Origin: Bacteroidia bacterium
Lineage (GTDB): Bacteria > Bacteroidota > Bacteroidia > Flavobacteriales > Flavobacteriaceae
Length of the DNA: 49,099 bases
Direction: 5' to 3'
Assembly: GCA_030427985.1 (NCBI GenBank)
Contig: JAUIBH010000019.1
Span: 1-49,099, forward strand
Shown piece after piece: positions 1 through 8,228 of this stretch. The notes beneath the pieces were generated by a model that was given only the letters and a program-made list of their open reading frames with translations, had not been told where the DNA came from and did not search any database. Positions within the stretch are counted from its first letter, which is position 1; every line of letters begins with the position of its first letter. The position numbers and the translations under genes were made by a program.

Positions 1-599
1 AGGCATTGGTCGGTATATTTGCAGCCATTGTTATGGGTGCAGTACTAAGTACGTTTAACAGTGTATTGAACAGTGCTGCCACTATTTTTTGTATCGATGT
101 GTATAAACGACATGTCAACAAGCATATTAGCGACACCAATCTGGTCAAAATTGGAAAAACATCTTCGGCTATATTGGCAGTTTTTGCCATTTTGGCCGCT
201 CCCATGGTCGGTAATGCCCCTGATGGGCTGTACCAATTACTGCAACAATTGAACGGAATTTTCTTTATTCCGATTGCATCCATAATTTTGGCGGGATTCT
301 TTTTAAAATCCATATCTGCTACAGGAGCAAGGGTAGGAATGGTTTTTGGCCTTATATTTTATATACTGACAACCTTTGTTATGAAAGTGGACCTCCATTT
401 TATTCATATTTGGGGAATTGAATTTGTATTGAATATTTTGGTCATGTACCTATTTTCATATTTCTATCCTATGTCAAAAAAATTCGAGATAAATGACCTT
501 CATATACTCGAAATGAAACCATGGAAATACTCCAAGGTGTGGTCAATAGCCTTATGCCTGATTACATTGTTAATCTATATTTTATTGGGCATCAATTAA
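1..599 (+). CDS. Sodium:solute symporter (SSS/SLC5 family), C-terminal part
   Basis: This is the 3' end of a gene that begins before the window; the reading frame is open from the first bases. The visible ~197 residues are mostly hydrophobic, with about five membrane segments. The segment STFNSVLNSAATIFCIDVYKR is typical of the late core helices of SGLT-like Na+/solute symporters. Such proteins import sugars or other small solutes with sodium across the inner membrane. The substrate cannot be told from this fragment. No downstream gene follows on the same strand, so it is probably the last gene of its transcript. Confidence 0.8.
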   Translation, partial: ALVGIFAAIVMGAVLSTFNSVLNSAATIFCIDVYKRHVNKHISDTNLVKIGKTSSAILAVFAILAAPMVGNAPDGLYQLLQQLNGIFFIPIASIILAGFFLKSISATGARVGMVFGLIFYILTTFVMKVDLHFIHIWGIEFVLNILVMYLFSYFYPMSKKFEINDLHILEMKPWKYSKVWSIALCLITLLIYILLGIN

Positions 600-986
600 A
601 ATTTGGTTTTTCATATACCAATTTTTAAATCTCAAAGGAAAACATTAACGATTTTCAATATTGGACCAACATTGAAGAGTCAATGTCCTCATGAATGTAC
701 AATACATACTGGAATAAAAAATCATTATCGCCAATAATGTCCCATATACATATACTGTTGTGACAAAACCTGCTCGTTAACTATAGTAACTCGCACCAAT
801 AGGTTCGACAACTGACCCGAATATTTTCAGTAAAACACTGTAAACTAATGAATTAAGTTATTTTTCATTAAAAAATAACCGAAGAGGTGAACTTTTGGTC
901 ATTTAGATAAGCCTTCAAAATTGAAGTTAACATAATTTGATGGAAAGTCCACCCATAGTTCCAACGGTTTTTCTTTTAGGACAACC
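600..986. other. Intergenic region between convergent genes
   Basis: This 387-bp AT-rich stretch separates the symporter end from the convergent SulP gene end. The only structure I see is an AT-only hairpin: GTTATTTTT at 857-865 and AAAAATAAC at 871-879 with a five-base loop. It could end either transcript, but the stem is weak. No credible open reading frame was found. Confidence 0.45.
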
Positions 987-2864
987 TTAGCATTCATTCC
1001 GGTGTAAACCTCTAATTTGATTTTTAATAAATGAAGTGCATTCCCCAAAAGTATCGAATATTTGGTTCTCTGGAATCAATGACGGAATCAAGTTGACCCG
1101 TTCCATCATATACTTAGGTTGCTCCAGGACATGTACAAAAAGTACGGTGACACCTTTATTTTTAAGGTCAATCAATACATCTTCAAGGGTATACAGCCCA
1201 GATTGGTCCAAATATTGCATCCTATCCATTCGGATTATCACCGTAGAGGCGGTTTTAGGTATTTGTTGGGCCAATTGTTGAAACTCACTGGTAAATCCAA
1301 AAAACAAAGGTCCTTTCAAATGTTTGATAAAAACCTTTCTTTTAAGATCCTCAGGAAAATCAACCTCATCCGCCCAGCCCTTTTCTTCCAACAAGGTCTT
1401 CACATCCGATCGCTTTGCCGATAGGTCCCCCATTTTTTTCATGAACATAAGGGAAGCGATTACCAGGCCAATACCAACGGCATACACCAAATTCCAAATG
1501 GAAGAAAGCACCATTACAACTAGCATTATTATAACTTCCGAGCTCACCTTTAATGGCCCGATTTTGGTGTCTCGCGGTAAAAAAGGTATGGCTTTTAGCC
1601 CTTTATAATCTATTACGCCAATACCCACTGTTACCAAGATACCGGCGAGCACCGCTGCGGGAATTTTGGATGCGACCGGGCCCAGGGCCAACAATACAAC
1701 CAATAAAAGTATACCTGCGATCATTCCCGACAACCTCGTTTTTCCTCCGGCATTGATGTTTACAACGGTTCGGATAGTTGCCCCCGCCCCAGGGATACCC
1801 CCAAAAATGGCAGCAATACCATTTCCTATTCCCTGCCCCACCAATTCTTTATTTGGCCTATGTTGTGTCTTGGTCATATTATCGGCAACCACGGAAGTCA
1901 ATAGCGAATCTATGGCTCCCAAAAGTGCCAAGGTCAAGGCCGTAAAAACATAGGGGGTAACAGAGGTCAATTTAAATTCACTGAAGATGTCCAAATGGGG
2001 AACGGGGAAACCGCTGGGTATTTGTTGGATGGGTCTATAATCCAGTCCAAGCCCATAGGCCACCCCTGAAACGACCAGCAATGCCACCAATGCACTGGGA
2101 ATGGTAGTTGTAATTCGTTTAAAGCCATAGATGATTACAATGGTCACCAAGGCCAAGGCAAGTTCCAACCAATTTATTTGTTGTAGGGCCCTAGGCAACA
2201 CCTTGATTGCACCAATGACCCCTGAAGCCTCTTTATTGGCCAAGGTTCGGGCCTCTTTCAGTATATTTTCCTCAGAGACCTCTCCCGCCCTACCCAAGGT
2301 TTCTTGAAAATCCTCAAGAACGAGTATTCCTTCGTTCGATTCTTCCTTGAGAATATTCTTAAGGATAACCTCTTCTGCCCGGGGCCTGAACTGATTTACA
2401 AATGCTGCATCTTCCTTTGGGTAGTAGCCTATTGAAGGCAGAATTTGGGTCACCAAGATAATTACCCCGATGGCCGTCATAAAACCTGAAACCACTGGAT
2501 ATGGAATATAGCGAATGTATTTTCCAAGCCCTGCAATGCCCAATATGATCTGTATCAGTCCCGCCAATAGAAACACTAATAATATGGCAGGCAATGCTTT
2601 CTCGAGATTACCATCGTTCATGGCCACGATACTTGCAACAACGACCATACTCACGGCGGTCATAGGTGCCGTGGGCCCCGATATCTGGGTATTGGTCCCT
2701 CCAAAAAGAGCTGCAAAAAAACTGATGAAGATGGCTCCGTATAGTCCGGCACTGGGGCCCATTCCAGAACTGACACCGAATGCCAAAGCCAAGGGAAGGG
2801 CAACAATTCCCGCCGTAAGCCCGCCAAATATATCTCCTCGTAAATTGGTAAAAAAATTCTTCAT
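987..2864 (-). CDS. SulP family anion transporter with C-terminal STAS domain
   Basis: The 625-residue protein has the SulP layout: about 10-14 membrane helices over residues 1-490, then a cytoplasmic STAS domain from about 510 to 615. The N-terminal helix motif GLTAGIVALPLALAFG and the later motif GGIPGAGATIRTVVN are SulP signatures. STAS is recognisable by the segment MDRMQYLDQSGLYTLEDVL. Family members carry sulfate, bicarbonate or other anions with Na+ or H+; the substrate here is unknown. A hydrophilic, acidic stretch of about 70 residues (about 150-222) lies between membrane helices and is unusually long. The gene is the last of the leftward series that starts at 9317, but a 248-bp gap before it suggests its own promoter. 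Confidence 0.93.
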   Translation of the reverse strand: MKNFFTNLRGDIFGGLTAGIVALPLALAFGVSSGMGPSAGLYGAIFISFFAALFGGTNTQISGPTAPMTAVSMVVVASIVAMNDGNLEKALPAILLVFLLAGLIQIILGIAGLGKYIRYIPYPVVSGFMTAIGVIILVTQILPSIGYYPKEDAAFVNQFRPRAEEVILKNILKEESNEGILVLEDFQETLGRAGEVSEENILKEARTLANKEASGVIGAIKVLPRALQQINWLELALALVTIVIIYGFKRITTTIPSALVALLVVSGVAYGLGLDYRPIQQIPSGFPVPHLDIFSEFKLTSVTPYVFTALTLALLGAIDSLLTSVVADNMTKTQHRPNKELVGQGIGNGIAAIFGGIPGAGATIRTVVNINAGGKTRLSGMIAGILLLVVLLALGPVASKIPAAVLAGILVTVGIGVIDYKGLKAIPFLPRDTKIGPLKVSSEVIIMLVVMVLSSIWNLVYAVGIGLVIASLMFMKKMGDLSAKRSDVKTLLEEKGWADEVDFPEDLKRKVFIKHLKGPLFFGFTSEFQQLAQQIPKTASTVIIRMDRMQYLDQSGLYTLEDVLIDLKNKGVTVLFVHVLEQPKYMMERVNLIPSLIPENQIFDTFGECTSFIKNQIRGLHRNEC

Positions 2865-3112
2865 GTTGTTTGTTTGGTTTTTTAAATCAGAATCCGGCGC
2901 ATTTTAACGCCCAGATAACCACAACCAGACATCATCGAGTTTTTGTACGAATGTACTTTCGATCATGGGGTGGGATAGCCAAGAAACGTCATTGATTCTT
3001 TAAGAAGGAAACATTGGTATTGGTGATAAGGTCGCCCCCTCCCTGTTTCACCTACAAAGGGTGAACACCGCATTTTTCATTACAATTCGATTCTTACTAT
3101 TTATTCACTGGG

Positions 3113-3505
3113 TCACCTTTGATACCTTTCCAAAATTTTTGAAAACAGTATCGCTTTGATTTTTGTATAGGTTTTGATATGATCCATATAGCCATCCCTG
3201 TTTTTCTCATGGGTGTTGAGATAATAGGCATCGCATTCCGTTGTATCACACTCAATGGCATTTATCATTGTCCTTTCATACCTGTACAGGGTACCCAATC
3301 GAAGTTGGTTTTCCCGTTGGATGGCCAAAAGGCTTTGGTGCACTGAAGGGTTGCCCAACAACCTTTTTTCCAATGGAATCAAATATTGCAGCTCATTATT
3401 GATCAATTCCATGGTTTCGGTCCAATTGGAAATTTCCAGCTTGTCCTTTTTAACTATGATCTGGCTAATGGATTCATGAAAATAGGGCCTGTTCACCTGC
3501 TTCAT
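3113..3505 (-). CDS. Conserved-looking small helical protein of unknown function
   Basis: The 130-residue product is not one I recognise. It is predicted mainly helical and soluble, with no signal peptide or membrane segment, and carries two clustered Cys within ECDTTECDAYY near residues 86-96. The start ATG overlaps the stop of the upstream Rnk/GreA-like gene by four bases (ATGA, 3502-3505). That overlap implies translational coupling and a shared role. Spacing of charged and aromatic residues is reminiscent of four-helix proteins, but this is only an impression. The real start is fixed by the overlap. Confidence 0.75.
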   Translation of the reverse strand: MKQVNRPYFHESISQIIVKKDKLEISNWTETMELINNELQYLIPLEKRLLGNPSVHQSLLAIQRENQLRLGTLYRYERTMINAIECDTTECDAYYLNTHEKNRDGYMDHIKTYTKIKAILFSKILERYQR

Positions 3506-3921
3506 AACACCATGTTTATATTTATGGGTTCATTCTCCTGTTCCACATTCTCAATGGTCAGTTTTTGGTTCCCTGAAGGGAAATCCCAATCGAGCGAATC
3601 CCCTTTGGCATAACCCATTACCGCGGCTCCCATGGGAGTCAGGATTGAAATATGGTTGTTCTTCACATCGCTCCGACTAGGGAGTACCAATTTGAACTTT
3701 TTATGCCATCCATTTTCGGAGACTATGGTAATCGTTGCGTTGAACCGTATGACATCATCCGGCATTTCCACTTCATCCAATATCCGTGCTGTTTCCATTT
3801 CACCCACGAGCTTTTTCACCGAGCTCCTAAGGGTATTGTCCTTATAGTATCCTGATAGGTTCATTAACCGCTTCAAAAGGACATATTCTTTTTTTTCAAT
3901 TACCAAACTTCCGTATTTCAT
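3502..3921 (-). CDS. Rnk/GreA C-terminal-like protein (first of two paralogues)
   Basis: This 139-residue protein resembles the C-terminal FKBP-like domain of GreA/GreB transcript-cleavage factors and the Rnk regulators. The segments ISILTPMGAAVMGYAKGDSL and WDFPSGNQKLTIENVEQ match the canonical 'SP.G.AL.G...GD...... P.G...Y.I..I' pattern. It lacks the long N-terminal coiled coil that GreA inserts into the RNA polymerase secondary channel, so it is closer to Rnk. A paralogue with the same MKYG(S/N)LV(I/L)EK start lies at 6233. Rnk-type proteins bind RNA polymerase and modulate transcription; that role here is inference. It is followed with a four-base overlap by the helical gene at 3113. Confidence 0.75.
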   Translation of the reverse strand: MKYGSLVIEKKEYVLLKRLMNLSGYYKDNTLRSSVKKLVGEMETARILDEVEMPDDVIRFNATITIVSENGWHKKFKLVLPSRSDVKNNHISILTPMGAAVMGYAKGDSLDWDFPSGNQKLTIENVEQENEPININMVL

Positions 3922-3985
3922 TATTTCTTGTTTTTATATTTTAATCTCCATCACCTTCAAATGGAACTGTAAATGGATTATTGGA

Positions 3986-5278
3986 TTATGGAAAAATGCC
4001 CCTTTGAACATACGTTTCCTCAAGTCGCTCAATGGCAATGATAAAGGCGGCTGTGCGCATATCCACTTTTTTGGATCTCGCCTTATGGACTACCTTGCCA
4101 AAGGATTCCCTCATCTTTTTTTCCAATTTTTCCAATACTTCATCCAATTGCCATATTTCTCCGTTGCGATTTTGCAACCATTCAAAATAACTTCCGATCA
4201 CACCTCCGGAATTACAGAGGATATCAGGAATAATATCGACCCCCCTTTTCAAAAGGATTTCCTCGGCCTTTACATCTGTTGGGCCATTGGCTCCCTCAGC
4301 GATCAAACGGGCCTTTATCTTCGGGGCATTTTCAACAGTGATTTGATTTCCCAGTGCCGCAGGGATACAGATATCACAGTCGAGACCAAAAAAATCGGTA
4401 TTGTCCATAGCATTTGCACCGCTATAACCTAGGATACTCCCCTTATTGGCCTGTACATATTCAAATAATTTTTCAGTGGAGATGCCATCCTCGTTATATA
4501 TGCTTCCATAGGCATCCTGTATCGCTGTGAGTATCGCCCCCTCCTTTTCCAAAAAGTGTGCGGCCCAATAGCCCACATTGCCAAAACCTTGTACAATGAA
4601 CCTTTTATTTTTCAAATCGACCTTTTTGTTTTCTGCCCAAAATTTAATGGTCAGGAACACCCCGTAACCGGTCGCCCTGTCCCTGCCTTCGGAGCCTCCT
4701 GCCCCTATGGGTTTTCCAGTGACCACATGTAGGTTCTTTGAACGTTCATTGGGAGATTTGGTGGACATATACGTGTCCAAGATCCAAGCCATGGTCTGGG
4801 CGTTGGTATTCACGTCCGGAGCCGGAATATCCAATTCTGGGCCTATATTGTCCCCAAGGGCATAGGTGAACCGTCTGGTGATTCGTTGCAATTCGTCCTG
4901 TGAATACTTTGTCGGATCCAATTGGATACCCCCTTTGGCCCCCCCGTAGGGCAATCCTGCCAATGAGGTCTTCCAGGTCATCCACATGGCCAGTGCACGC
5001 GCAGCATCAATGTCCACTGTAGGATGGTAACGAAGTCCTCCCTTATAGGGGCCCAGGGCATTGTTGTGCTGAACCCGATACCCCGTAAATATTTCCACTT
5101 CACCATTATCCATACGGACCGGGAAATGGACGATAAACTCGTTGTTCGTCACTTCAAGGATCTTACGGATGTTCTTGTTCAGTTCAATAATGTCCGCTGC
5201 ATTGTTGAACTGTCTCATGACATTGTCCAACATACCTTGTTTCAACTGCTTTTTTTCAGATGTTATCGTTGTATTCAT
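3986..5278 (-). CDS. gdhA: Glutamate dehydrogenase (hexameric, short form)
   Basis: The 430-residue protein is full length for the ~420-430-residue Glu/Leu/Phe/Val dehydrogenase group, which includes RocG/GudB-type enzymes. It catalyses the reversible oxidative deamination of glutamate to 2-oxoglutarate and ammonium in the cytoplasm. The glutamate-binding motif PYGGAKGG carries the catalytic Lys near 115. The conserved Asp lies in the DVNT motif near 155, and the Rossmann glycine motif GFGNVG is at 231-236. It sits between the small Cys-rich gene and the first Rnk-like gene. Its place in a putatively sigma-54-controlled series suggests a link to nitrogen or carbon status. Coenzyme preference is not proven by what I can see. 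Confidence 0.95.
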   Translation of the reverse strand: MNTTITSEKKQLKQGMLDNVMRQFNNAADIIELNKNIRKILEVTNNEFIVHFPVRMDNGEVEIFTGYRVQHNNALGPYKGGLRYHPTVDIDAARALAMWMTWKTSLAGLPYGGAKGGIQLDPTKYSQDELQRITRRFTYALGDNIGPELDIPAPDVNTNAQTMAWILDTYMSTKSPNERSKNLHVVTGKPIGAGGSEGRDRATGYGVFLTIKFWAENKKVDLKNKRFIVQGFGNVGYWAAHFLEKEGAILTAIQDAYGSIYNEDGISTEKLFEYVQANKGSILGYSGANAMDNTDFFGLDCDICIPAALGNQITVENAPKIKARLIAEGANGPTDVKAEEILLKRGVDIIPDILCNSGGVIGSYFEWLQNRNGEIWQLDEVLEKLEKKMRESFGKVVHKARSKKVDMRTAAFIIAIERLEETYVQRGIFP

Positions 5279-5308
5279 TTAATAAAGTTTTGTTTGCACT
5301 ATGTGCCC

Positions 5309-5473
5309 TTAATTATTAATCATTTCATTGGTGACCATTATGGCCGGTCCATCGCCTTCATCAAACCGATGGATATATTCATTGCATAATTGGATATTGT
5401 TCCTATCCGTACTTAAGGAACAATAGGCCACATGCCTGCATGTTGAGCATAGGCTCCGTACTAATTCTTGCAT
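5309..5473 (-). CDS. Small Cys-rich protein, 54 residues
   Basis: An ATG at 5473 opens a 54-codon frame ending at TAA 5309-5311. The product begins MQELVRSLCSTCRHVAYC and later has a fourth Cys at residue 30, giving a C-x2-C-x5-C-x11-C pattern. Together with His14 and several aromatic and charged residues, this suggests a small zinc- or iron-sulfur-binding fold. The gene lies in the same direction as and between the four-helix-bundle sensor gene (36 bp away) and glutamate dehydrogenase (30 bp away). That even spacing supports it as a real operon member. I do not recognise the family. Confidence 0.6.
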   Translation of the reverse strand: MQELVRSLCSTCRHVAYCSLSTDRNNIQLCNEYIHRFDEGDGPAIMVTNEMINN

Positions 5474-5508
5474 AGATTGTTTAAATTTTAATAATTGGGA
5501 TTAGGGTA

Positions 5509-6129
5509 TTAATTCCAATGCACTGGTTTTAGCACCTTTACAGGATAAAATGCCAATACCAAAATTGATATTCCGATGATGACCAGAAATACCACTTCCA
5601 AGTTTGACAACGTCCTATTGATCCCCAAGGTTTTTTCCGATAGCTGGGTCAGCATGTTACTTTGCTCCAATTGGATTTCCTCAAGACCGTCCAAGGTTTG
5701 TTTTATTTGGGCCAATTGTGGCAATACCTTTGCTTCGGTCAACTGTTGTCCCTCTGTTGATACAAAGCCAGTTCCACTGCGTGCTAAACCCGAAAATTGA
5801 CGATCCAATCGCTCCAATAGTCTAGCTTCATCCCGTGTCAACTTGGTTTTGGAGAAATCAAGCAACAGGGTTTTGATTTTTTCGGACCTTTCATTACCCT
5901 GTACATGCTCACCTTTCAAGAGTGCCACTTCCATCTCATGGGCCATATCCTGTAATTGATAGATATAATCCTGCACCACTATGCGATCATCATAAATGGA
6001 CTTGACCGATTCTTGTATTGTGGAAAAATATTTCCGATCCAAAAGATTGGACCCCAACACCAATAAAAAAGCGGTGATCAATACGAGGCCGACCAATATT
6101 CGTTGTTTTATTGAAAATTTTCCTTCCAT
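5509..6129 (-). CDS. Membrane four-helix-bundle sensor-like protein without output domain
   Basis: The 206-residue protein starts with a membrane helix (about residues 10-27). A predicted periplasmic helical region of ~150 residues rich in heptads follows, and a second membrane helix lies at about 180-197. This is the layout of the four-helix-bundle ligand-binding module (4HB_MCP/CHASE3-like) of chemoreceptors and histidine kinases. The protein stops about ten residues after the second membrane helix, so it has no HAMP, kinase or signalling domain. It may act as a subunit that senses a signal and partners with another protein. The soluble kinase encoded upstream at 8229-9317 is a candidate partner by context only. 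Confidence 0.75.
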   Translation of the reverse strand: MEGKFSIKQRILVGLVLITAFLLVLGSNLLDRKYFSTIQESVKSIYDDRIVVQDYIYQLQDMAHEMEVALLKGEHVQGNERSEKIKTLLLDFSKTKLTRDEARLLERLDRQFSGLARSGTGFVSTEGQQLTEAKVLPQLAQIKQTLDGLEEIQLEQSNMLTQLSEKTLGINRTLSNLEVVFLVIIGISILVLAFYPVKVLKPVHWN

Positions 6130-6232
6130 CTTATCATCTTATTTGGTTTACTACAAATTCCATGTTTTATATCCCATTGGTGATTTCCTGTATCACCATG
6201 ATCATATTCAAGTAGAAATTTCTCCTTGAACC

Positions 6233-6715
6233 TCAGGACTCTTGTTCCTTTGCCATCAGTGAATCTGAATCCCATTTGAACAATTTGCGAAATTCCTTTT
6301 CGGTTATATCCAGAATTGTTTTCTTTCCAGTTTGTTCCACTCTTATCAACTTCAACAACATGGCATTGCCAGGTAACCCATAAAGAAAGGTATCACCTTG
6401 TGAGAGCCCAATGAGCGAAGCACCCAGACTACTGACAACAGAAATCTTATTTTCTTTGGCATTGATTTCCCCAGGAGCCACCAATTGGAATGTTTCTTGC
6501 CAACCGGATGAGTATTGAACGATAACATTGGAATACAGCCTGACAACATCGGATGGTATTTGGTCAACATCCACTACAATGGCATTGTCCAAGTTCCTGT
6601 CCAAGATTTCCAAGATATTCATATGGGAATAGTCTTCTAGGGCGAGGTTCAGTTCCATAAACTTTCTTGTCATCAGAAAGTCATGTTTTTCCAAAACAAG
6701 GTTACCGTATTTCAT
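6233..6715 (-). CDS. Rnk/GreA C-terminal-like protein (second paralogue)
   Basis: The 160-residue product begins MKYGNLVLEKHDF, matching the start of the paralogue at 3921, so I place the start at 6715. An upstream in-frame ATG at 6742 would add nine residues. The C-terminal half has the FKBP-like Gre/Rnk pattern, with ISVVSSLGASLIGLSQGD followed by FLYGLPGNAMLLKLIRVEQ. The GreA coiled coil is missing. A strong sigma-54-type promoter (6776-6789) lies 60-75 bp upstream, and the neighbouring upstream gene encodes a sigma-54 activator. The gene is therefore probably the first cistron of the operon that activator controls. Confidence 0.75.
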   Translation of the reverse strand: MKYGNLVLEKHDFLMTRKFMELNLALEDYSHMNILEILDRNLDNAIVVDVDQIPSDVVRLYSNVIVQYSSGWQETFQLVAPGEINAKENKISVVSSLGASLIGLSQGDTFLYGLPGNAMLLKLIRVEQTGKKTILDITEKEFRKLFKWDSDSLMAKEQES

Positions 6716-6775
6716 AGGCTTTTCTATACCACCAACCATCACCGGTCAGCATTCAAAATCTTTGGATACCTATGG

Positions 6776-6789
6776 GCAAAGTCCGTGCC
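6776..6789 (-). promoter_or_regulatory. Sigma-54 (-24/-12) promoter
   Basis: Read on the minus strand the site is GGCAC-GGACT-TTGC, which fits the sigma-54 consensus TGGCAC-N5-TTGC with exact spacing between the -24 GG and the -12 GC. The base before the GG is A instead of T. It points leftward to the Rnk-like gene and would start transcription near 6764. The adjacent gene at 6916 encodes an NtrC-family activator with the GAFTGA motif that is specific for sigma-54. Confidence 0.75.
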
Positions 6790-6915
6790 TTTCAAATGAC
6801 AAAAATGCAACTAGGTTACAACTATTTGATTGTCAGTATTTAACGTTGTTTTAAAAATTTTAGAGAAAGAAATGAAGTGGGGAAATTATCCCCGGTTGGT
6901 AATTTTATAACCAGT

Positions 6916-8226
6916 TCAATCCAGCTTATCACGCAAGGTTTTGCGATCTATCTGTAGTATTTCGGCGGCCTTGGTCTTATTGCCCTTTGTGTGCAAAAGT
7001 ACCTTTTTGATATATTCCTTTTCCATTTCCCTAAGGGGCACAAGGCCTTTTTGGGGAAAATCAATTTGGTATTTCAAGAACTCGGGAATATCTTCAACCC
7101 CTATGGGGCCATCCGACATGATTACCATGCGCTGGACTATATTTTCAAGTTCCCTTATGTTACCCGGCCAAGGGTATCGTTCCAAAATCTCCAAGGCTAC
7201 AGAACTTATTCTTGGTAAGCGGTCTTTATATTCAACACCATATTTTCTCAGAAACTTTTCCACCAGCAAAGGAATATCGGTTTTTCTTTCCCGAAGTGGC
7301 GGCACATTGATTTCCACAACCGTAAGTCTATAATATAGGTCTTCCCTAAAGTTCTTGTTCTTGATCTCCTCCAAAAGATTCACATTGGTGGCCGCAACGA
7401 TGCGGATTTCAACTTTTTCCAGTTTTCGGGATCCCACCCTGGTAATTTCCTTTTCTTGAAGTGCACGCAACAGCTTGGTCTGTACTGCCAAACCAGCTGC
7501 TCCTATTTCATCCAAAAAAAGGGTTCCTCCTTCGGCAGCCTGAAAGAATCCACCGCGGTTCTCATTGGCCCCTGTGAAGGCACCTTTCATATATCCGAAG
7601 AGTTCTGCCTCTTGGAGGCTTTCGGGGATGGCTCCACAGTTTACTGCAATGAAAGGTCCTTTGGAAAACTTACCCGAATAATGGATGGCCCGTGCCACGA
7701 GTTCCTTCCCTGTTCCACTCTCGCCTGTAATCAATACAGTGGCTCTATTGTCCCTTACCCGATCTATGATATTGAGAATGTCTTGGAAGGCACTCGAACT
7801 ACCAACCATTCCTTCAAACTTGATATCACTTTTAGTAGATGAGGACTGCTTTTCCTTATTGTTAAATGCCTTGTCAATGGATTTCTTAAGTTCCACTTTG
7901 GTAAACGGCTTGGTCAAGTAATCAATTGCACCCGTTTTGATGACTTCCAAGGCCCCATCCACCGAAGGATACCCCGTGACTACCAATTTAGGCATTAGGG
8001 GGTAATGTTCGTTTGCATATTTTAATAACTGTAGGCCATCCACTTCGGGCATTTGGATATCAGTGATCAGAAGATCAACGGTGCTGTCCCGCAAAATGTA
8101 TAGGGCTTCCTTTACCGAGATTGCCTTATAGACGTGGTAGTCAAGACTTTTCAATTGTCTGGAAAGAAGTTCCAAGATATGGATGTCGTCATCGACAACT
8201 AGGATGTTCTCTTTATGTAGTGCCAT
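6916..8226 (-). CDS. NtrC-family sigma-54-dependent response regulator
   Basis: The 436-residue protein has three modules. A receiver domain (about 5-120) carries Asp56, Thr84 and Lys106. An AAA+ domain has Walker A GESGTGKE at 168-175, the sigma-54 contact motif GAFTGA at 215-220 and Walker B LFLDEI at 236-241. A Fis-type helix-turn-helix lies at the extreme C-terminus (KTKAAEILQIDRKTLRDKL). Phosphorylated proteins of this class oligomerise upstream of sigma-54 promoters and hydrolyse ATP to open them. It starts two bases after the stop of the kinase gene and is clearly its partner. The probable target promoter lies 126 bp beyond its own stop codon. Confidence 0.95.
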   Translation of the reverse strand: MALHKENILVVDDDIHILELLSRQLKSLDYHVYKAISVKEALYILRDSTVDLLITDIQMPEVDGLQLLKYANEHYPLMPKLVVTGYPSVDGALEVIKTGAIDYLTKPFTKVELKKSIDKAFNNKEKQSSSTKSDIKFEGMVGSSSAFQDILNIIDRVRDNRATVLITGESGTGKELVARAIHYSGKFSKGPFIAVNCGAIPESLQEAELFGYMKGAFTGANENRGGFFQAAEGGTLFLDEIGAAGLAVQTKLLRALQEKEITRVGSRKLEKVEIRIVAATNVNLLEEIKNKNFREDLYYRLTVVEINVPPLRERKTDIPLLVEKFLRKYGVEYKDRLPRISSVALEILERYPWPGNIRELENIVQRMVIMSDGPIGVEDIPEFLKYQIDFPQKGLVPLREMEKEYIKKVLLHTKGNKTKAAEILQIDRKTLRDKLD

Positions 8227-8228
8227 AT

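Noticed and set aside
5279-5300. Sigma-54 promoter before glutamate dehydrogenase
   Set aside because: GGCAC and GC are present on the minus strand but two bases too close.
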